64,000 nt of DNA, from positions 22,746 through 86,745 of the forward strand of contig VXQO01000079.1 of NCBI GenBank assembly GCA_009838975.1, written 5' to 3'. A model generated the notes under the pieces. The model was given only the letters and a program-made list of their open reading frames with translations. It was not told where the DNA came from and ran no database searches. The translations under genes and the position numbers were made by a program. This DNA comes from Gemmatimonadota bacterium (lineage in GTDB: Bacteria; Gemmatimonadota; Gemmatimonadetes; Longimicrobiales; Gaopeijiaceae). Positions 47,157-56,931 of the stretch are shown piece by piece (positions within the stretch are counted from its first letter, which is position 1; each line of letters opens with the position of its first letter).

Positions 47157-50078
47157 ATGGGTGATGCCCGCTTCGAACCGCGATCGGTTGCCGTGAGTCC
47201 CGACGCGCTCGTCATACGGGGCGCAAGGGAGCACAACCTGAGGGACATCTCCCTGGAGATTCCCCGGGAACGGCTCGTGGTGGTTACGGGCCTTTCCGGC
47301 TCGGGAAAATCGTCGCTCGCCTTCGACACCATCTACGCGGAGGGGCAGCGCCGCTACATCGAGTCGCTGTCGGCGTACGCGCGCCAGTTCCTGGGCCTGA
47401 TGGAAAAGCCGGACGTCGACGCCATCGAGGGACTCTCGCCCGCCATCTCGATCGAGCAGAAGTCCGTGTCGCGGAATCCGCGTTCCACCGTGGGCACGGT
47501 GACCGAGGTCTACGACTATCTCCGGCTCCTCTACGCGCGCGCCGGAACCCCGTACTGTCCTGATTGCGACCTGCCGATCCGGCGCCAGTCCGCGACGCAG
47601 ATCGTGAACCAGGTGCTTCGGTTCGACGAGGGAACCCGGATCCAGGTGCTGGCGCCTCTCGTGCGCGGCCGCAAGGGCCAGTTCCGCGACCTGTTCGACA
47701 AGGCCCGCCGCGATGGCTTCGTCCGCGCGCTCGTCAACGGAAGAGTACACGACCTGCGCGAGATTCCGCGCCTGAACCGCTACGAGAACCACTACATCGG
47801 AATCATCGTGGACAGGCTGGCCGTCAGCGAGGACGATCGTACGCGCCTGTCCGATTCGGTCGAAACCGCGTTGCGAGCTGCGGATGGAATCGTGGAGATC
47901 CTGGAGCGGCGGGGCAGTCGCGACGTCTCCCACCTCTTCAGCGAGCATTACGCCTGCGCAAACTGCGGCACCAGCTTTCCGGAGCTGGAGCCGCGCGTAT
48001 TCTCGTTCAACTCCCCGCACGGCGCCTGCCAGACCTGCGGCGGCCTCGGCACCACGAAGGAGGTCAACGGAGCGCTCCTCCTGGCCAGCCCCTCGCTCTC
48101 GATCCTGGAGGGCGTCATCATCCCGTGGGGCGAGCCGGGCGGCCACCTGCGCGGCTCCGTGATCCCGGGGCTGGCCCGCGCCTACGAGTTCGACCCGGAA
48201 CTCCCCTGGCGCGACCTGCCGGTGGAAGCGCGGGACGGCATTCTCCACGGCTCCAGCGGCATGAAGATCCGCTTCCCCTACAAGGCGGGGAAGATGACCG
48301 GGCACTACGAGGACTACTGGGAGGGCGTGGTCGCCAACGTCGAGCGCCGCTACCGCGAGACCAGCTCGGAACACGTGCGGAAACAGCTCGACCAGTACAT
48401 GTCCAGCCAGGGCTGTGCGGAGTGCGGGGGCTCGCGCCTGGGTCCCCTGGGACGATCGGTCCGGATCGGTGGTGCGGGCATAAGCGACATCGTGGACCGG
48501 CCCATCGGCGACGTTCTCGGCTTTCTACATTCGCTGCCCGTCACCGGCGAACCCCTCCCCGCCGGCGTCGATCCGGCACCCGGGGATCCCCTTCACGGCG
48601 AGATCGCCGGCCCGATCCTCAAGGAGGTCCGCGAGCGCCTGGGCTTCCTGAGGAATGTCGGGCTGGACTACCTCTCGCTGAGCCGCTCGGCCGACACGCT
48701 GTCAGGGGGAGAGTCCCAGCGAATCCGGCTGGCGACCCAGATCGGCAGCCGTCTGGTGGGCGTGCTGTACATCCTGGACGAGCCCTCCATCGGATTGCAC
48801 CAGCGCGACAACCACCGCCTGCTGCGCACCCTCCAGGACCTGCGCGACCTCGGCAACTCCGTCATCGTGGTCGAGCACGACGAGGACACCATCCTCGCCG
48901 CGGACTTCGTGGTCGACCTGGGCCCCGGCGCGGGGCGCGCGGGCGGCGAGGTCGTGGTCGCGGGGCCGGTCGAGCAGGTGCGCGCCCACCCGGACTCCAT
49001 TACGGGGGCCTACCTGCGCGGGGAGCGCGAAATTCCGCTCCCGGACGCCAGGCGCAGGCCCGACCCGGAGCGCTGTCTCACCGTGCGGGGCGCGCGGCAG
49101 CACAACCTGAAGCGCATCGACGTGGCCTTCCCCCTCGGCTGCTTCGTGGCCGTCACGGGTGTGAGCGGTTCGGGCAAGTCCACGCTCGTCAACGGCACCC
49201 TGTACCGCGCCCTGTCCCGCCAGTTCTACCGGAGCCGCGCCGTGGCGGGGGCGCACGACCGCATCGAAGGCCTCTCGCAGGTCGACAAGGTCATCGAGGT
49301 CGACCAGTCCCCCATCGGCCGCACGCCGCGTTCAAACCCGGCAACCTACACGGGCCTGTTCACTCCCGTGCGCCAGCTGTTCGCGGGCGTGCCCGAGGCC
49401 CAGATCCGCGGCTACCAGGCCGGGCGCTTCTCCTTCAACGTGAAGGGTGGGCGATGCGAGTCCTGCAAGGGAGACGGGCTCGTCAAGATCGAAATGCACT
49501 TCCTGCCCGACGTGTACGTCTCCTGCGACGTCTGCCGCGGCCGCCGCTACAACCGCGAGACGCTCGATGTCTACTACAAGGGCCGCAACATCGCCGACGT
49601 GCTGGAAATGACCGTGGACGAAGCCCTCGGGTTCTTCGACGCCGTGCCCCAGATCAAGCGGCGCCTGCAGACGCTGTCGGACGTGGGGCTCGGCTACATC
49701 CACCTGGGACAGAGCGCCACCACGCTTTCGGGCGGCGAGGCCCAGCGGATCAAGCTCTCTTCCGAGCTCTCCAAGAAGGCTACCGGCAGCACGGTCTACA
49801 TCCTGGACGAGCCCACCACGGGCCTCCACTTCGAGGATGTCCGGATCCTGCTCAGGGTGCTCCACCGCCTCGTCGACCGCGGCAACACGGTCGTGGTGAT
49901 CGAACACAATCTGCATGTCGTCAAGACCGCCGACTGGATCGTCGATCTCGGCCCGGAAGGCGGCGAGGCCGGGGGGCGGATCGTGGTCGAGGGTACGCCC
50001 GAGCGCGTCGCCGAAGAGCCGGCATCGTACACCGGAGAGTACCTGGCTCCGCTACTGGGGCTGGCGCGGATAGGGTGA
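47157..50078 (+). CDS. uvrA: Excinuclease ABC subunit A
   Basis: A 973-residue UvrA, full length, the damage sensor of nucleotide excision repair. Two ABC ATPase modules are present: Walker [10 protein letters not shown] (45-53) and GVSGSGKST (about 668-676), each with its signature ([16 protein letters not shown] and [17 protein letters not shown]) and Walker B ([26 protein letters not shown]). Zinc-binding cysteines are seen in ACANCGTSF ... ACQTCGG (from about 266) and CESCKGDG ... CDVCRG (from about 767). ATG at 47157. It is joined to the tam genes; no uvrB or uvrC is nearby. No SOS box is recognisable upstream. Confidence 0.98.
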   Translation: MGDARFEPRSVAVSPDALVIRGAREHNLRDISLEIPRERLVVVTGLSGSGKSSLAFDTIYAEGQRRYIESLSAYARQFLGLMEKPDVDAIEGLSPAISIEQKSVSRNPRSTVGTVTEVYDYLRLLYARAGTPYCPDCDLPIRRQSATQIVNQVLRFDEGTRIQVLAPLVRGRKGQFRDLFDKARRDGFVRALVNGRVHDLREIPRLNRYENHYIGIIVDRLAVSEDDRTRLSDSVETALRAADGIVEILERRGSRDVSHLFSEHYACANCGTSFPELEPRVFSFNSPHGACQTCGGLGTTKEVNGALLLASPSLSILEGVIIPWGEPGGHLRGSVIPGLARAYEFDPELPWRDLPVEARDGILHGSSGMKIRFPYKAGKMTGHYEDYWEGVVANVERRYRETSSEHVRKQLDQYMSSQGCAECGGSRLGPLGRSVRIGGAGISDIVDRPIGDVLGFLHSLPVTGEPLPAGVDPAPGDPLHGEIAGPILKEVRERLGFLRNVGLDYLSLSRSADTLSGGESQRIRLATQIGSRLVGVLYILDEPSIGLHQRDNHRLLRTLQDLRDLGNSVIVVEHDEDTILAADFVVDLGPGAGRAGGEVVVAGPVEQVRAHPDSITGAYLRGEREIPLPDARRRPDPERCLTVRGARQHNLKRIDVAFPLGCFVAVTGVSGSGKSTLVNGTLYRALSRQFYRSRAVAGAHDRIEGLSQVDKVIEVDQSPIGRTPRSNPATYTGLFTPVRQLFAGVPEAQIRGYQAGRFSFNVKGGRCESCKGDGLVKIEMHFLPDVYVSCDVCRGRRYNRETLDVYYKGRNIADVLEMTVDEALGFFDAVPQIKRRLQTLSDVGLGYIHLGQSATTLSGGEAQRIKLSSELSKKATGSTVYILDEPTTGLHFEDVRILLRVLHRLVDRGNTVVVIEHNLHVVKTADWIVDLGPEGGEAGGRIVVEGTPERVAEEPASYTGEYLAPLLGLARIG

Positions 50079-50124
50079 CCTGGCGGGGGACAGCTGCGGG
50101 AACGCTTCGACCGTCGGACCCGTA

Positions 50125-50190
50125 GGTAGAAAGGGGGCGCCGGTTACGTTGGATATGACCAAACGCCGTGTTAGGTTCCCCTTTGCTACC
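50125..50190. repeat. Long-spaced inverted repeat around the ybjN-like promoter
   Basis: GGTAGAAAGGGG (50125-50136) is mirrored by CCCCTTTGCTACC (50178-50190) with one inserted base, and 41 bases between. The arms bracket the best promoter candidate of the YbjN-pspA operon. They could pair as RNA or be two operator half-sites. Confidence 0.4.
50149..50177 (+). promoter_or_regulatory. Candidate promoter of the ybjN-like/pspA operon
   Basis: TTGGAT (50149-50154) and TAGGTT (50172-50177) are 17 bases apart, 40 bases before the next ATG, which has GGAAGGAG as ribosome site. Each hexamer matches three of six consensus positions. The uvrA stop is about 70 bases upstream. Confidence 0.35.
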
Positions 50191-50216
50191 TCTGCAACTC
50201 CCGGAAGGAGAAGGCC

Positions 50217-50624
50217 ATGGTTACCCGTGAAGACCTTGAAAGCTACCTGATCCGCCTGGGCGCGGACTTCGAAGAGGTAGACGATGGGATGTTCCTCGTC
50301 AGCACGGACAACGGCGGTGCCCCGATCGTGGTCCATCACTCCGATCCGGTCCTGATCGTCCGCATGAAGGTGATGGACTTGCCTCCCGATTCGGACGGAC
50401 TCGGCGGACTGTACGAGACGCTGTTGAAATTCAACGCGACAGACGTGATCCACGGTGCCTACGGGATCGAGGAGGGCGAGCTGATCCTGAGCGACACGCT
50501 GCAGCTGGCGACCCTCGATTTCGACGAGCTCAGGGCTACGCTCGAGAGCGTCCAGCTCGCCGCGTCCTCGCACCTTTCCCGGATCCGGGATCTGACTCAA
50601 ACGGCGGAAGGCGATCAGGAATGA
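50217..50624 (+). CDS. YbjN-like small protein upstream of PspA
   Basis: A 135-residue acidic protein with no signal or membrane segment. The fold suggested by MVTREDLESYLIRLGADFEEV, a beta stretch (MFLVSTDNGGAPIVVHHSDPVLIVRMKV) and a helix near LYETLLKFNATDVIHGAYGI resembles the YbjN/type III chaperone-like alpha-beta sandwich. GIEEGELILSDTLQLATLDFDEL completes the sheet. Function is unknown; members of this fold often chaperone or bind partners. The ATGA overlap with pspA and its own promoter make it probable that the two act together in membrane stress. Confidence 0.65.
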   Translation: MVTREDLESYLIRLGADFEEVDDGMFLVSTDNGGAPIVVHHSDPVLIVRMKVMDLPPDSDGLGGLYETLLKFNATDVIHGAYGIEEGELILSDTLQLATLDFDELRATLESVQLAASSHLSRIRDLTQTAEGDQE

Positions 50625-51460
50625 GCATTTTCAGCAGGTTCTCGACGATGATCAAGTCCAACCTCAACGACCTGATCTCCCGTGCGGAAGATCCGGAAAA
50701 GATGTTGAACCAGATCATCCTGGACATGCGCGACCAGTTGGCGAAGGCGAAGCGCGAAGTCGCGGGCGCGATCGCCGACGAGCGCAAGCTCAAGCGCCAG
50801 GTGGACGAGGCGACGAAACAGATGAAGGCGTGGGAGAGGCGGGCCGTGCTGGCCGTGCAGGAGGGCCGCGACGACATGGCCAAACAGGCCCTGGTCCGGC
50901 ACGAGGAGCAGGCCGAGCATGTGGCCGCCTTCCAGAAGAGCTGGGAAGCTCAGAAACAGGAGACGGAGAACCTCAAGGCCTCGCTCCGCCAGCTCCACGA
51001 GAAGATCGAGGAAGCCAAGCGGAAGCGGAATCTGCTGATCGCCAAGCAGAAGCGGGCGCAGGCGCAGAAGCGCATCCACGAGACCATGTCCGGCCTCTCC
51101 GACACCTCGGCCTTCGAGGCGTTCAACCGGATGGCCGAGAGGATCGAGGAGGATGAGCGGCGGAACCTGGCCCAGGCCGAGGTCAACGAAGCGCTGTCCG
51201 GCGACACGCTCGAGCAGGAGTTCGTGCGTCTCGAGGCGGGAACGACCACCACCGACCTCGACGACAAGCTGCTGGCGCTGAAGGCCAAGATGGGCCTGCT
51301 TGCATCGGGTGAACCGGAAGCGCCCAAGCAGCTGGAGGCGGGCGACGGCAAGGACGACGAGGCGGCCGAGGCCGACACGTCGCAGGACACACCCATCCGC
51401 GACGCCGAACTGATCGAGGAGTTCGAACGACTGGAGCGCAGAGGGGGGCAGGCCAACTGA
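50621..51460 (+). CDS. pspA: PspA/IM30 family membrane-stress protein
   Basis: A 279-residue PspA/Vipp1 (ESCRT-III-like) protein. The N-terminal helix MSIFSRFSTMIKSNLNDLISRAEDPEKMLNQ is diagnostic. A long coiled coil (about 25-190, rich in Glu, Arg, Lys and Gln) follows, and AFEAFNRMAERIEEDE and DTLEQEFVRLE are family motifs. After about residue 235 comes an acidic tail (EAGDGKDDEAAEADTSQD) and a final amphipathic helix. Members coat and repair leaky inner membranes. Regulation by PspF is not seen. The stop abuts the transaminase start (TGATG). Confidence 0.93.
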   Translation: MSIFSRFSTMIKSNLNDLISRAEDPEKMLNQIILDMRDQLAKAKREVAGAIADERKLKRQVDEATKQMKAWERRAVLAVQEGRDDMAKQALVRHEEQAEHVAAFQKSWEAQKQETENLKASLRQLHEKIEEAKRKRNLLIAKQKRAQAQKRIHETMSGLSDTSAFEAFNRMAERIEEDERRNLAQAEVNEALSGDTLEQEFVRLEAGTTTTDLDDKLLALKAKMGLLASGEPEAPKQLEAGDGKDDEAAEADTSQDTPIRDAELIEEFERLERRGGQAN

Positions 51461-52314
51461 TGGGCATCGTCTACCTTAGGGGCGAATACCTGCCAGCCGA
51501 CGAGGCGAAGGTCCCGGTCAACGACCGGGGCTTTCTCTTTGCCGACGGCGTGTACGAAGTCACGCCCGCCTATCGGGGCCGTCTCTTTCGCTGGGACCAG
51601 CATCTCGCCCGCATGAGGCGAGGGCTCGCGGGCATCGCCATCGACTTCGACGCCGCGTCGCTCCGCGAGGTCAAGGGGGAACTGCTGGCCCGCAACGGAC
51701 TCACCGACGTACCGGTCGCCTACGTGTACGTCCAGGTCTCCCGCGGTGTCGCTCCCAGAAGCCACGCCTTCCCGGATCCGCCGGTGGCCCCCACCGTCTA
51801 CGGGTTCGCCAACCAGTACCACCGTCCCTCGATGGAACGCTGGCAGCAGGGCTTCGACGCCGTCACCGTGCCCGACCAGCGCTGGGCCCGTTGCGACATC
51901 AAGGCGATCGCGCTCCTGCCCAACGTGCTTGCCCAGCAGGCGGCCGCCGCCGCGGGCGTGACCGACGCCATCTTCGTCCGCGACGGCATGGCGCTCGAAG
52001 GTTCGCACGCCAACCTCTTCGCGGTTTTCGACGGCGTGCTTACGACCTCGCCGAAGTCCAACTACATCCTGCACGGTGTCACCCGCGACTTCGTGATCGA
52101 ACTGGCCCAGGGCCTCGGCATCCCCGTCGAGGAACGCGCCTTCACCCTCGCCGAGCTCCAGGCCGCCGACGAAGTCTTCCTGAGCGGCACCACGACAGAG
52201 GTTCGCCCGTCCGTGGAGGTGGATGGGAGAAAGATCGGCGATGGCCGCGTGGGCCCCGTTGCGCGCGCCCTCTTCGAGGAATTCCTCGCGACCGTGGGAG
52301 GAAGCTCGGCCTGA
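51460..52314 (+). CDS. dat: D-amino-acid transaminase (class IV)
   Basis: A 284-residue fold-type IV PLP enzyme. Lys148 in RCDIKAIALLPNVLAQQAA, a motif shared with D-alanine aminotransferases, holds PLP; typical members read RCDIKSLNLL. GFLFADGVYEV and the SHANLF turn (usually a Glu-Gly-Ser-x-Ser-Asn) match the family. It interconverts D-Ala and D-Glu with the matching oxo-acids, supplying D-glutamate for peptidoglycan, or recycles D-amino acids from it. It lies at the end of the pspA operon and is convergent with the LRR metzincin gene 25 bases away, next to the peptidoglycan-scavenging cluster. Branched-chain transaminase is the alternative but fits the motifs less well. Confidence 0.87.
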   Translation: MGIVYLRGEYLPADEAKVPVNDRGFLFADGVYEVTPAYRGRLFRWDQHLARMRRGLAGIAIDFDAASLREVKGELLARNGLTDVPVAYVYVQVSRGVAPRSHAFPDPPVAPTVYGFANQYHRPSMERWQQGFDAVTVPDQRWARCDIKAIALLPNVLAQQAAAAAGVTDAIFVRDGMALEGSHANLFAVFDGVLTTSPKSNYILHGVTRDFVIELAQGLGIPVEERAFTLAELQAADEVFLSGTTTEVRPSVEVDGRKIGDGRVGPVARALFEEFLATVGGSSA

Positions 52315-52339
52315 CCGGCTCGGCCGGCCGGACCGCCCG

Positions 52340-55300
52340 TCACCTCCGCAGCCGCACGGCCTCCCCGATGTCGTGCGTCGTCCTTACCTCCAGCTCCCCC
52401 GGGTCGCCCAGCACCGCCGGCGGCGCCCCTTCCCAGTCCCGCAGGATCGCCCGGATCCGCCCCGTCCCGCGCTCGGTCACCACCGTGATTGCGCGCTCGT
52501 CGTCGCGCTCCACGGCCACCATCCCCTCGGGGCCCGTGAGCACGATTCGCTCCAGCGCCCCCTCCCACTCGGGCTCGATCGGCACCGTGAAGAAGAAGTG
52601 CCTGTCGCCGTACGCGTCTTCTCCGGGGGTGAAGTCCAGCGCCAGGAGCGTGCGGCCATCGGAGCCGACTCCCCGGATTCGGTAGGGACCCGCTTCTTCG
52701 GGGAGGCGGGGTGCGGCACGCATCGAGTACGCCGGCTCGAGCAGGATCTCACCATCCGCCACGCCTCCCCACAGCACCAGCATGTCCGAAGGCGGCTCTG
52801 CGGCAGCCAGGCGGGCGCCCGCGATATCCCCCGACACCTCGGCTCGATGTTCGATGACCCTGTTGTAGTGGTAGTCGCTGATCCACGGACTCGTCCGGCA
52901 ATAGGACATGATGTCCTTGCTGCGGTCGGGGGACAGCGCCGACCCGAAGCGGAAATCGTATCCCCAGTAGCCGATCCCGCCATCGCGATAGGGGAAGGCC
53001 GGATCGACCCCCTCGGGGCCCCCGCACGGGGCATGTCTCAGCGAGAGATTGTGTCCTACCTCGTGCGCGAGCGTGTTGGGGCTCGCCCGACCCATTCCCA
53101 CCCATCCCGGCAGGCGCCCGCGGCCACCCGCGGACGCGCCGGTCATGTCCGCGACCCCGTAGTAGTATCCCGTTCCCCCTTCGGAGGTTCGCAGCGCATC
53201 GAGCTCTCCAAGGAGCGCCACCTGACCGGACGTGGGTCTGAGGTCCAGCGAAGTGACATACACGTCGTGGGAACTGGCGCTGAACTCCGCGAACGGGAAG
53301 GAGTGCCTCAGAAGGCCGACCTGAGGACTGTCGCCATCGATATCGCGCGCCCAGGCCAGGAAGGAGGTGTCGGTCGCCTCGGCAGCCAGTACGGGCACCA
53401 CGGTAAGGTGCATGGGGGACACCTCCACCACATCGAGCAACACGGAAGCGGAGGGTGGGAAGCGCGTGCGGCTCTCCTCGGTCAGGGGCAGCGTTCCGTC
53501 GGAATCCACCTCCACGGCCATCTGCAATCCGGTTGCGATGACTTCCGCCGGGATCACCGCGTTGTAGGACAGCGCCAGATCGCCCTCGTCCACCTCCGCG
53601 GCGATCTGGTTGTCGTCGCGCGTCATCACCACCCGATGCCGCTCTTCGCCGAAGCTCGTGAATACCGCCACGACCTCGGGCTCGAAGTACCCTCGCGGTT
53701 CCTCGGCGGTGACGAAGGCCCTCAGCAGCGCGTCCCGGTTGGCTACGAGACGCACCCGCCTCTGCGGCGTCTGGACCGACTGGGTGAGGTAGACATTCTC
53801 CAGCGACACCGTGACCTGGTCCGGATTGTCGCAGATTGCACCGGCGGTTTCCGCGACAGCAGTGAACCACGCCTGGAAGTTACCGGAAGGCGACGCGCAC
53901 AGACCGGTCCCGTCGAAGTGGAGCACGCGCATCCTGTCGAGCTCGCGCAAACCGAACGGCAGCGCACCCTCGAGCCCCGTGTTTCCGCCCACTCGCAGCT
54001 CGGTCATTTCCGACAAACCGGCGATGGCGCCCGGCATCGGCCCGGCCAGATCGTTCGCTGAGAGATCGAGCACACTCAGTTCGGTGAGATTGGCGATCTC
54101 CGCCGGCATGGGACCGGCCAGACCGTTGTCGGGGAGCGAAAGGTCCACGACGCGTCCGTCCTCGGATGTCACGCCGTACCAGTCGCCCACCTCCGCGCCC
54201 GTTCCCCACGCACCGCTGTTCCTCCACGCCGAGCCCTCGGTCATGCCGTGGAACTCCGCCAGAGCGAGCCTCTCGACCCGGCCGATATCGCACTCCACCT
54301 CGCTGCGGGCCGGGACGCCCTGCAACCACTCCTGGAATTCGGCGTCGACCTGTGGGCACAGGCCCGTGTCCTGGAAGGCCAGCCGTTGCAGGTGCTCGAT
54401 CGCGAGCAGGCTCCGCGGGAGCAGTCCAACCAGCTCCGGATTGTCGCTCAGGGTAAGGTATTCCAGCGTGCCGATCGACCCGATCTCGCCCGGGATCCCG
54501 CCGCTGAATGCGTTCTCGTGCAGATACAGGATTCTCAGCGGGAAGCCGCCCAGATACGACGGAATCCCGCCACTCAGCCGGTTCTCGTAGGCGCGGAGGT
54601 CCTCCAGCGCCGTCAGGTTGGCGAATTCCTCCGGAATCGGGCCCGTGAGCTGGTTCCGATCGATCCAGAGCAGGTCGAGGCGTGACAGCTGGCCCATCAC
54701 CGCGGGGATTTCGCCAGTCAACCGGTTGTCGTAGAGATACAGTTGCTCAATGGTCTCGAGATTCCCAAGCTCGGTCGGAATGGTACCGGTCAGGTCGTTC
54801 CTCGAGACCGACAGCAGCTCGACCGAATCCAGATCCCCGAGCTCCGGCGGGATCGTTCCCGTCAGTTCGTTGCGGCTGAAGTTCATGTACGTCGCGTTGT
54901 CCAGCTGCCCGATCTCCGCAGGTATCGGGCCCGACAGCCGGTTCCACCCCACGGTCATTCTCTGCAGCGAACCCAGATTGCCGAGCTCCGGCGGGATCGC
55001 GCCGGTCACCCCGGTATTGAAGAGGTCCAGCGTGTCCAGCATCGCAAGTGCGCCAAGCTCCGAAGGGATCGGTCCATCCAGACTGTTCCCGCGCAGGTTG
55101 AGCATGGTCAGGTTGCTCAGATTCCCCAGCTCGGGCGGAATCCGGCCCGAGATCTCGTTCCCGTCCAGCACGAGCCTCTCCAGCTGCGCCAGTTCGCCCA
55201 ACTGCGCCGGCAGCGCCCCCGACAGGTTGTTGTCATCCAACTCCAGTTCGGTGACGAAGCCGTCCGAGTCGGTGCTGACGCCGTACCACGTTCCGATGGC

Positions 55301-55504
55301 CGAAACGGAGTTCCAGTTGCGGTCCTGGTCCCAACCGGGTCCGCCTGTCGCGGTGTAGAAGGCGACCAGCACCTGCCTGTCGGGGTTGTCGGCGTCGACG
55401 GGAGTGACGGGCGGCGGCGCCACCGGCTCGGCTTCGTCCGAGCAGGCGGCCAGCAGGATGGCCCACAGGGCTGTGTGCCGGGATCTCAAAGCGGAGCGCG
55501 TCAT
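52340..55504 (-). CDS. Leucine-rich-repeat metzincin lipoprotein
   Basis: A 1054-residue exported protein, unusual in architecture. Residues 1-21 are a lipoprotein signal with lipobox LLAAC (Cys21). Residues about 42-360 are plant-type leucine-rich repeats of about 24 residues (pattern N-x-L-S/T-G-x-I-P-x-E-L-G-x-L), with a W-x-x-x-WYGV cap at 64-75. A second cap and short LRR block is at about 425-535. After a beta-rich spacer comes a zinc protease: HEVGHNLSLRH (814-824) is the metzincin HExxHxxxxxH, and IMSYC (865-869) is the Met-turn. The +2 residue is Ser, so outer-membrane placement is expected. It is co-translated with NamZ (ATGA). Substrate and role are unknown; binding by the LRRs and cleavage by the protease is an inference. 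Confidence 0.85.
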   Translation of the reverse strand: MTRSALRSRHTALWAILLAACSDEAEPVAPPPVTPVDADNPDRQVLVAFYTATGGPGWDQDRNWNSVSAIGTWYGVSTDSDGFVTELELDDNNLSGALPAQLGELAQLERLVLDGNEISGRIPPELGNLSNLTMLNLRGNSLDGPIPSELGALAMLDTLDLFNTGVTGAIPPELGNLGSLQRMTVGWNRLSGPIPAEIGQLDNATYMNFSRNELTGTIPPELGDLDSVELLSVSRNDLTGTIPTELGNLETIEQLYLYDNRLTGEIPAVMGQLSRLDLLWIDRNQLTGPIPEEFANLTALEDLRAYENRLSGGIPSYLGGFPLRILYLHENAFSGGIPGEIGSIGTLEYLTLSDNPELVGLLPRSLLAIEHLQRLAFQDTGLCPQVDAEFQEWLQGVPARSEVECDIGRVERLALAEFHGMTEGSAWRNSGAWGTGAEVGDWYGVTSEDGRVVDLSLPDNGLAGPMPAEIANLTELSVLDLSANDLAGPMPGAIAGLSEMTELRVGGNTGLEGALPFGLRELDRMRVLHFDGTGLCASPSGNFQAWFTAVAETAGAICDNPDQVTVSLENVYLTQSVQTPQRRVRLVANRDALLRAFVTAEEPRGYFEPEVVAVFTSFGEERHRVVMTRDDNQIAAEVDEGDLALSYNAVIPAEVIATGLQMAVEVDSDGTLPLTEESRTRFPPSASVLLDVVEVSPMHLTVVPVLAAEATDTSFLAWARDIDGDSPQVGLLRHSFPFAEFSASSHDVYVTSLDLRPTSGQVALLGELDALRTSEGGTGYYYGVADMTGASAGGRGRLPGWVGMGRASPNTLAHEVGHNLSLRHAPCGGPEGVDPAFPYRDGGIGYWGYDFRFGSALSPDRSKDIMSYCRTSPWISDYHYNRVIEHRAEVSGDIAGARLAAAEPPSDMLVLWGGVADGEILLEPAYSMRAAPRLPEEAGPYRIRGVGSDGRTLLALDFTPGEDAYGDRHFFFTVPIEPEWEGALERIVLTGPEGMVAVERDDERAITVVTERGTGRIRAILRDWEGAPPAVLGDPGELEVRTTHDIGEAVRLRR

Positions 55505-56790
55505 TCCCCTTCCTTCCGGTAGAGCAGATATGGCTCGCGGCGGGCCACGTATTCGTCCAGCCCCTCCCCCCACCCGTCCGCCAACGCCTGATAGGACACC
55601 CCGGCGTCCAGAGCGTTCCGCAATGCATCGGTGCCCGCGAGCCGGTCGAAGTGCCCGACGCGCCAATCCCAGCGCTCTCCCGACATCGCCCTGATCTCCA
55701 CCAGGAGCGCCAGCGCCGCGAGCGTGGGGTCGTACTCCGGTCCGTTTGACTCCAGCCGCACCCCGCCCACCTCGACCCCACCGAACTTGCCATCGCCGGG
55801 ACTCTCCGGCGTGAAGCGGACCGGGACAAAGCGCGCGTCCGGCACCCCCAGCGCCGTCAGCCGCGCCGCCAGCTCCTCGCCGTCGAGCCACGGAGCGCCC
55901 ACCTGCTGGAACGCCCGGTCCGTCCCGCGCCCGACCGAAACCGGCGTACCCTCGAAGAGACAGGTGCCCGGATAGTGCAGTGCGCTCTCCACCGACGGCA
56001 TGTTGGGCGACGGAGCAATCCACGGAATGCCGGTGTCCTCGAAGGGCATGGTTCGCTCCCAGCCGTCCGAGACGGCGACGTTCAGGTCGACGCGGACGCC
56101 GAATTCGCCCACCGCCATCCGCGCGAACTCGCCCGCCGTGAGCCCGTGCCGCATGGGGATGGGGTAGAGGCCCACGAAGGAGGAGTAGTCAGGGTCGAGG
56201 ATATTGCCCTGCACGGGATCGCCGCCGATCGGGTTGGGGCGGTCGAGGACCACGAAGGGAATGCCACGCTCTCCTGCGGCCTCCATGGCCAGCGCCATGG
56301 TGGACAGGTAGGTGTAGTAGCGAGCACCCACATCCTGAATGTCGAAGAGCAGCACCTCGACACCGTCCAGCATCTCGTCGGTCGGCTTCCTGGTTTCGCC
56401 GTAAAGCGAGTGAACGGGCAGCCCGGTGCGCTCGTCCATCCCGTCCTCGATCCGCACGCCGGCCTCGGCGCTTCCCCGGATCCCGTGCTCCGGAGAGTAG
56501 AGCGCGACCAGCTCCACCTCGGGGTGCGCCGCAAGCAGGTCGATCGAGGGCGTGCCGCTCCGGTCGCGGCCGGTGTGGTTGGTGACGAGCCCCACCGTTC
56601 GACCGCGCACCAACCCCAGCGAGTCGCCCAGCAGCACCTCGATGCCGGGCCGCACGTCGCGCTCCTGCGTGGGCGGCGCGGCCTGGGCAGGATCATCGGG
56701 AGCGCTCCCGGGTTGCCCGGCGTCGGCGCCTGCTGAACAGGCTGCGGTCGCCAGGATCAGCAGGCCGGCTGCGGTTGGTCGGAGGTACAT
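55501..56790 (-). CDS. NamZ-type exo-beta-N-acetylmuramidase lipoprotein (DUF1343)
   Basis: A 429-residue lipoprotein with lipobox ATAAC (Cys18) followed by a Pro/Ala-rich linker. The rest is a DUF1343/YbbC protein. B. subtilis YbbC (NamZ) removes terminal MurNAc from peptidoglycan fragments (CAZy GH171). Family motifs are seen: GLVTNHTG, YSPEHGIRG (Glu101, His102), FDIQDVGARYYTY and VLDRPNPIGG. WYD-type C-terminal blocks are also kept. It heads the minus-strand arm of the cluster, its start lying 179 bases from the divergent NagZ gene, and its stop overlaps the start of the LRR metzincin. Placement on the outer membrane is predicted (+2 residue Ser). Confidence 0.9.
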   Translation of the reverse strand: MYLRPTAAGLLILATAACSAGADAGQPGSAPDDPAQAAPPTQERDVRPGIEVLLGDSLGLVRGRTVGLVTNHTGRDRSGTPSIDLLAAHPEVELVALYSPEHGIRGSAEAGVRIEDGMDERTGLPVHSLYGETRKPTDEMLDGVEVLLFDIQDVGARYYTYLSTMALAMEAAGERGIPFVVLDRPNPIGGDPVQGNILDPDYSSFVGLYPIPMRHGLTAGEFARMAVGEFGVRVDLNVAVSDGWERTMPFEDTGIPWIAPSPNMPSVESALHYPGTCLFEGTPVSVGRGTDRAFQQVGAPWLDGEELAARLTALGVPDARFVPVRFTPESPGDGKFGGVEVGGVRLESNGPEYDPTLAALALLVEIRAMSGERWDWRVGHFDRLAGTDALRNALDAGVSYQALADGWGEGLDEYVARREPYLLYRKEGE

Positions 56791-56919
56791 TAGGCGGATG
56801 ACCCGATGGGAGTGTAGGGACGTGCACGCCTCGCGAAACTGTGTCCTGCCCGCGAGGGCGGTCAAGCGGTCCAGTCGGCGAGCCACGGTTGGCGGGCGCC
56901 CGGCCAGGCGTTTCAAGTT

Positions 56920-56931
56920 ATCTTGCAAGAT
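56920..56931. promoter_or_regulatory. 12-bp palindrome between the divergent NamZ and NagZ operons
   Basis: ATCTTGCAAGAT is a perfect palindrome, and CAAG-ttat-CTTG overlaps it (56914-56925). It lies in a GC-poor pocket of the 179-base divergent gap, well placed to control both arms. A regulator of the MurR, LacI or GntR type is conceivable; none is encoded in the window. Confidence 0.45.
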
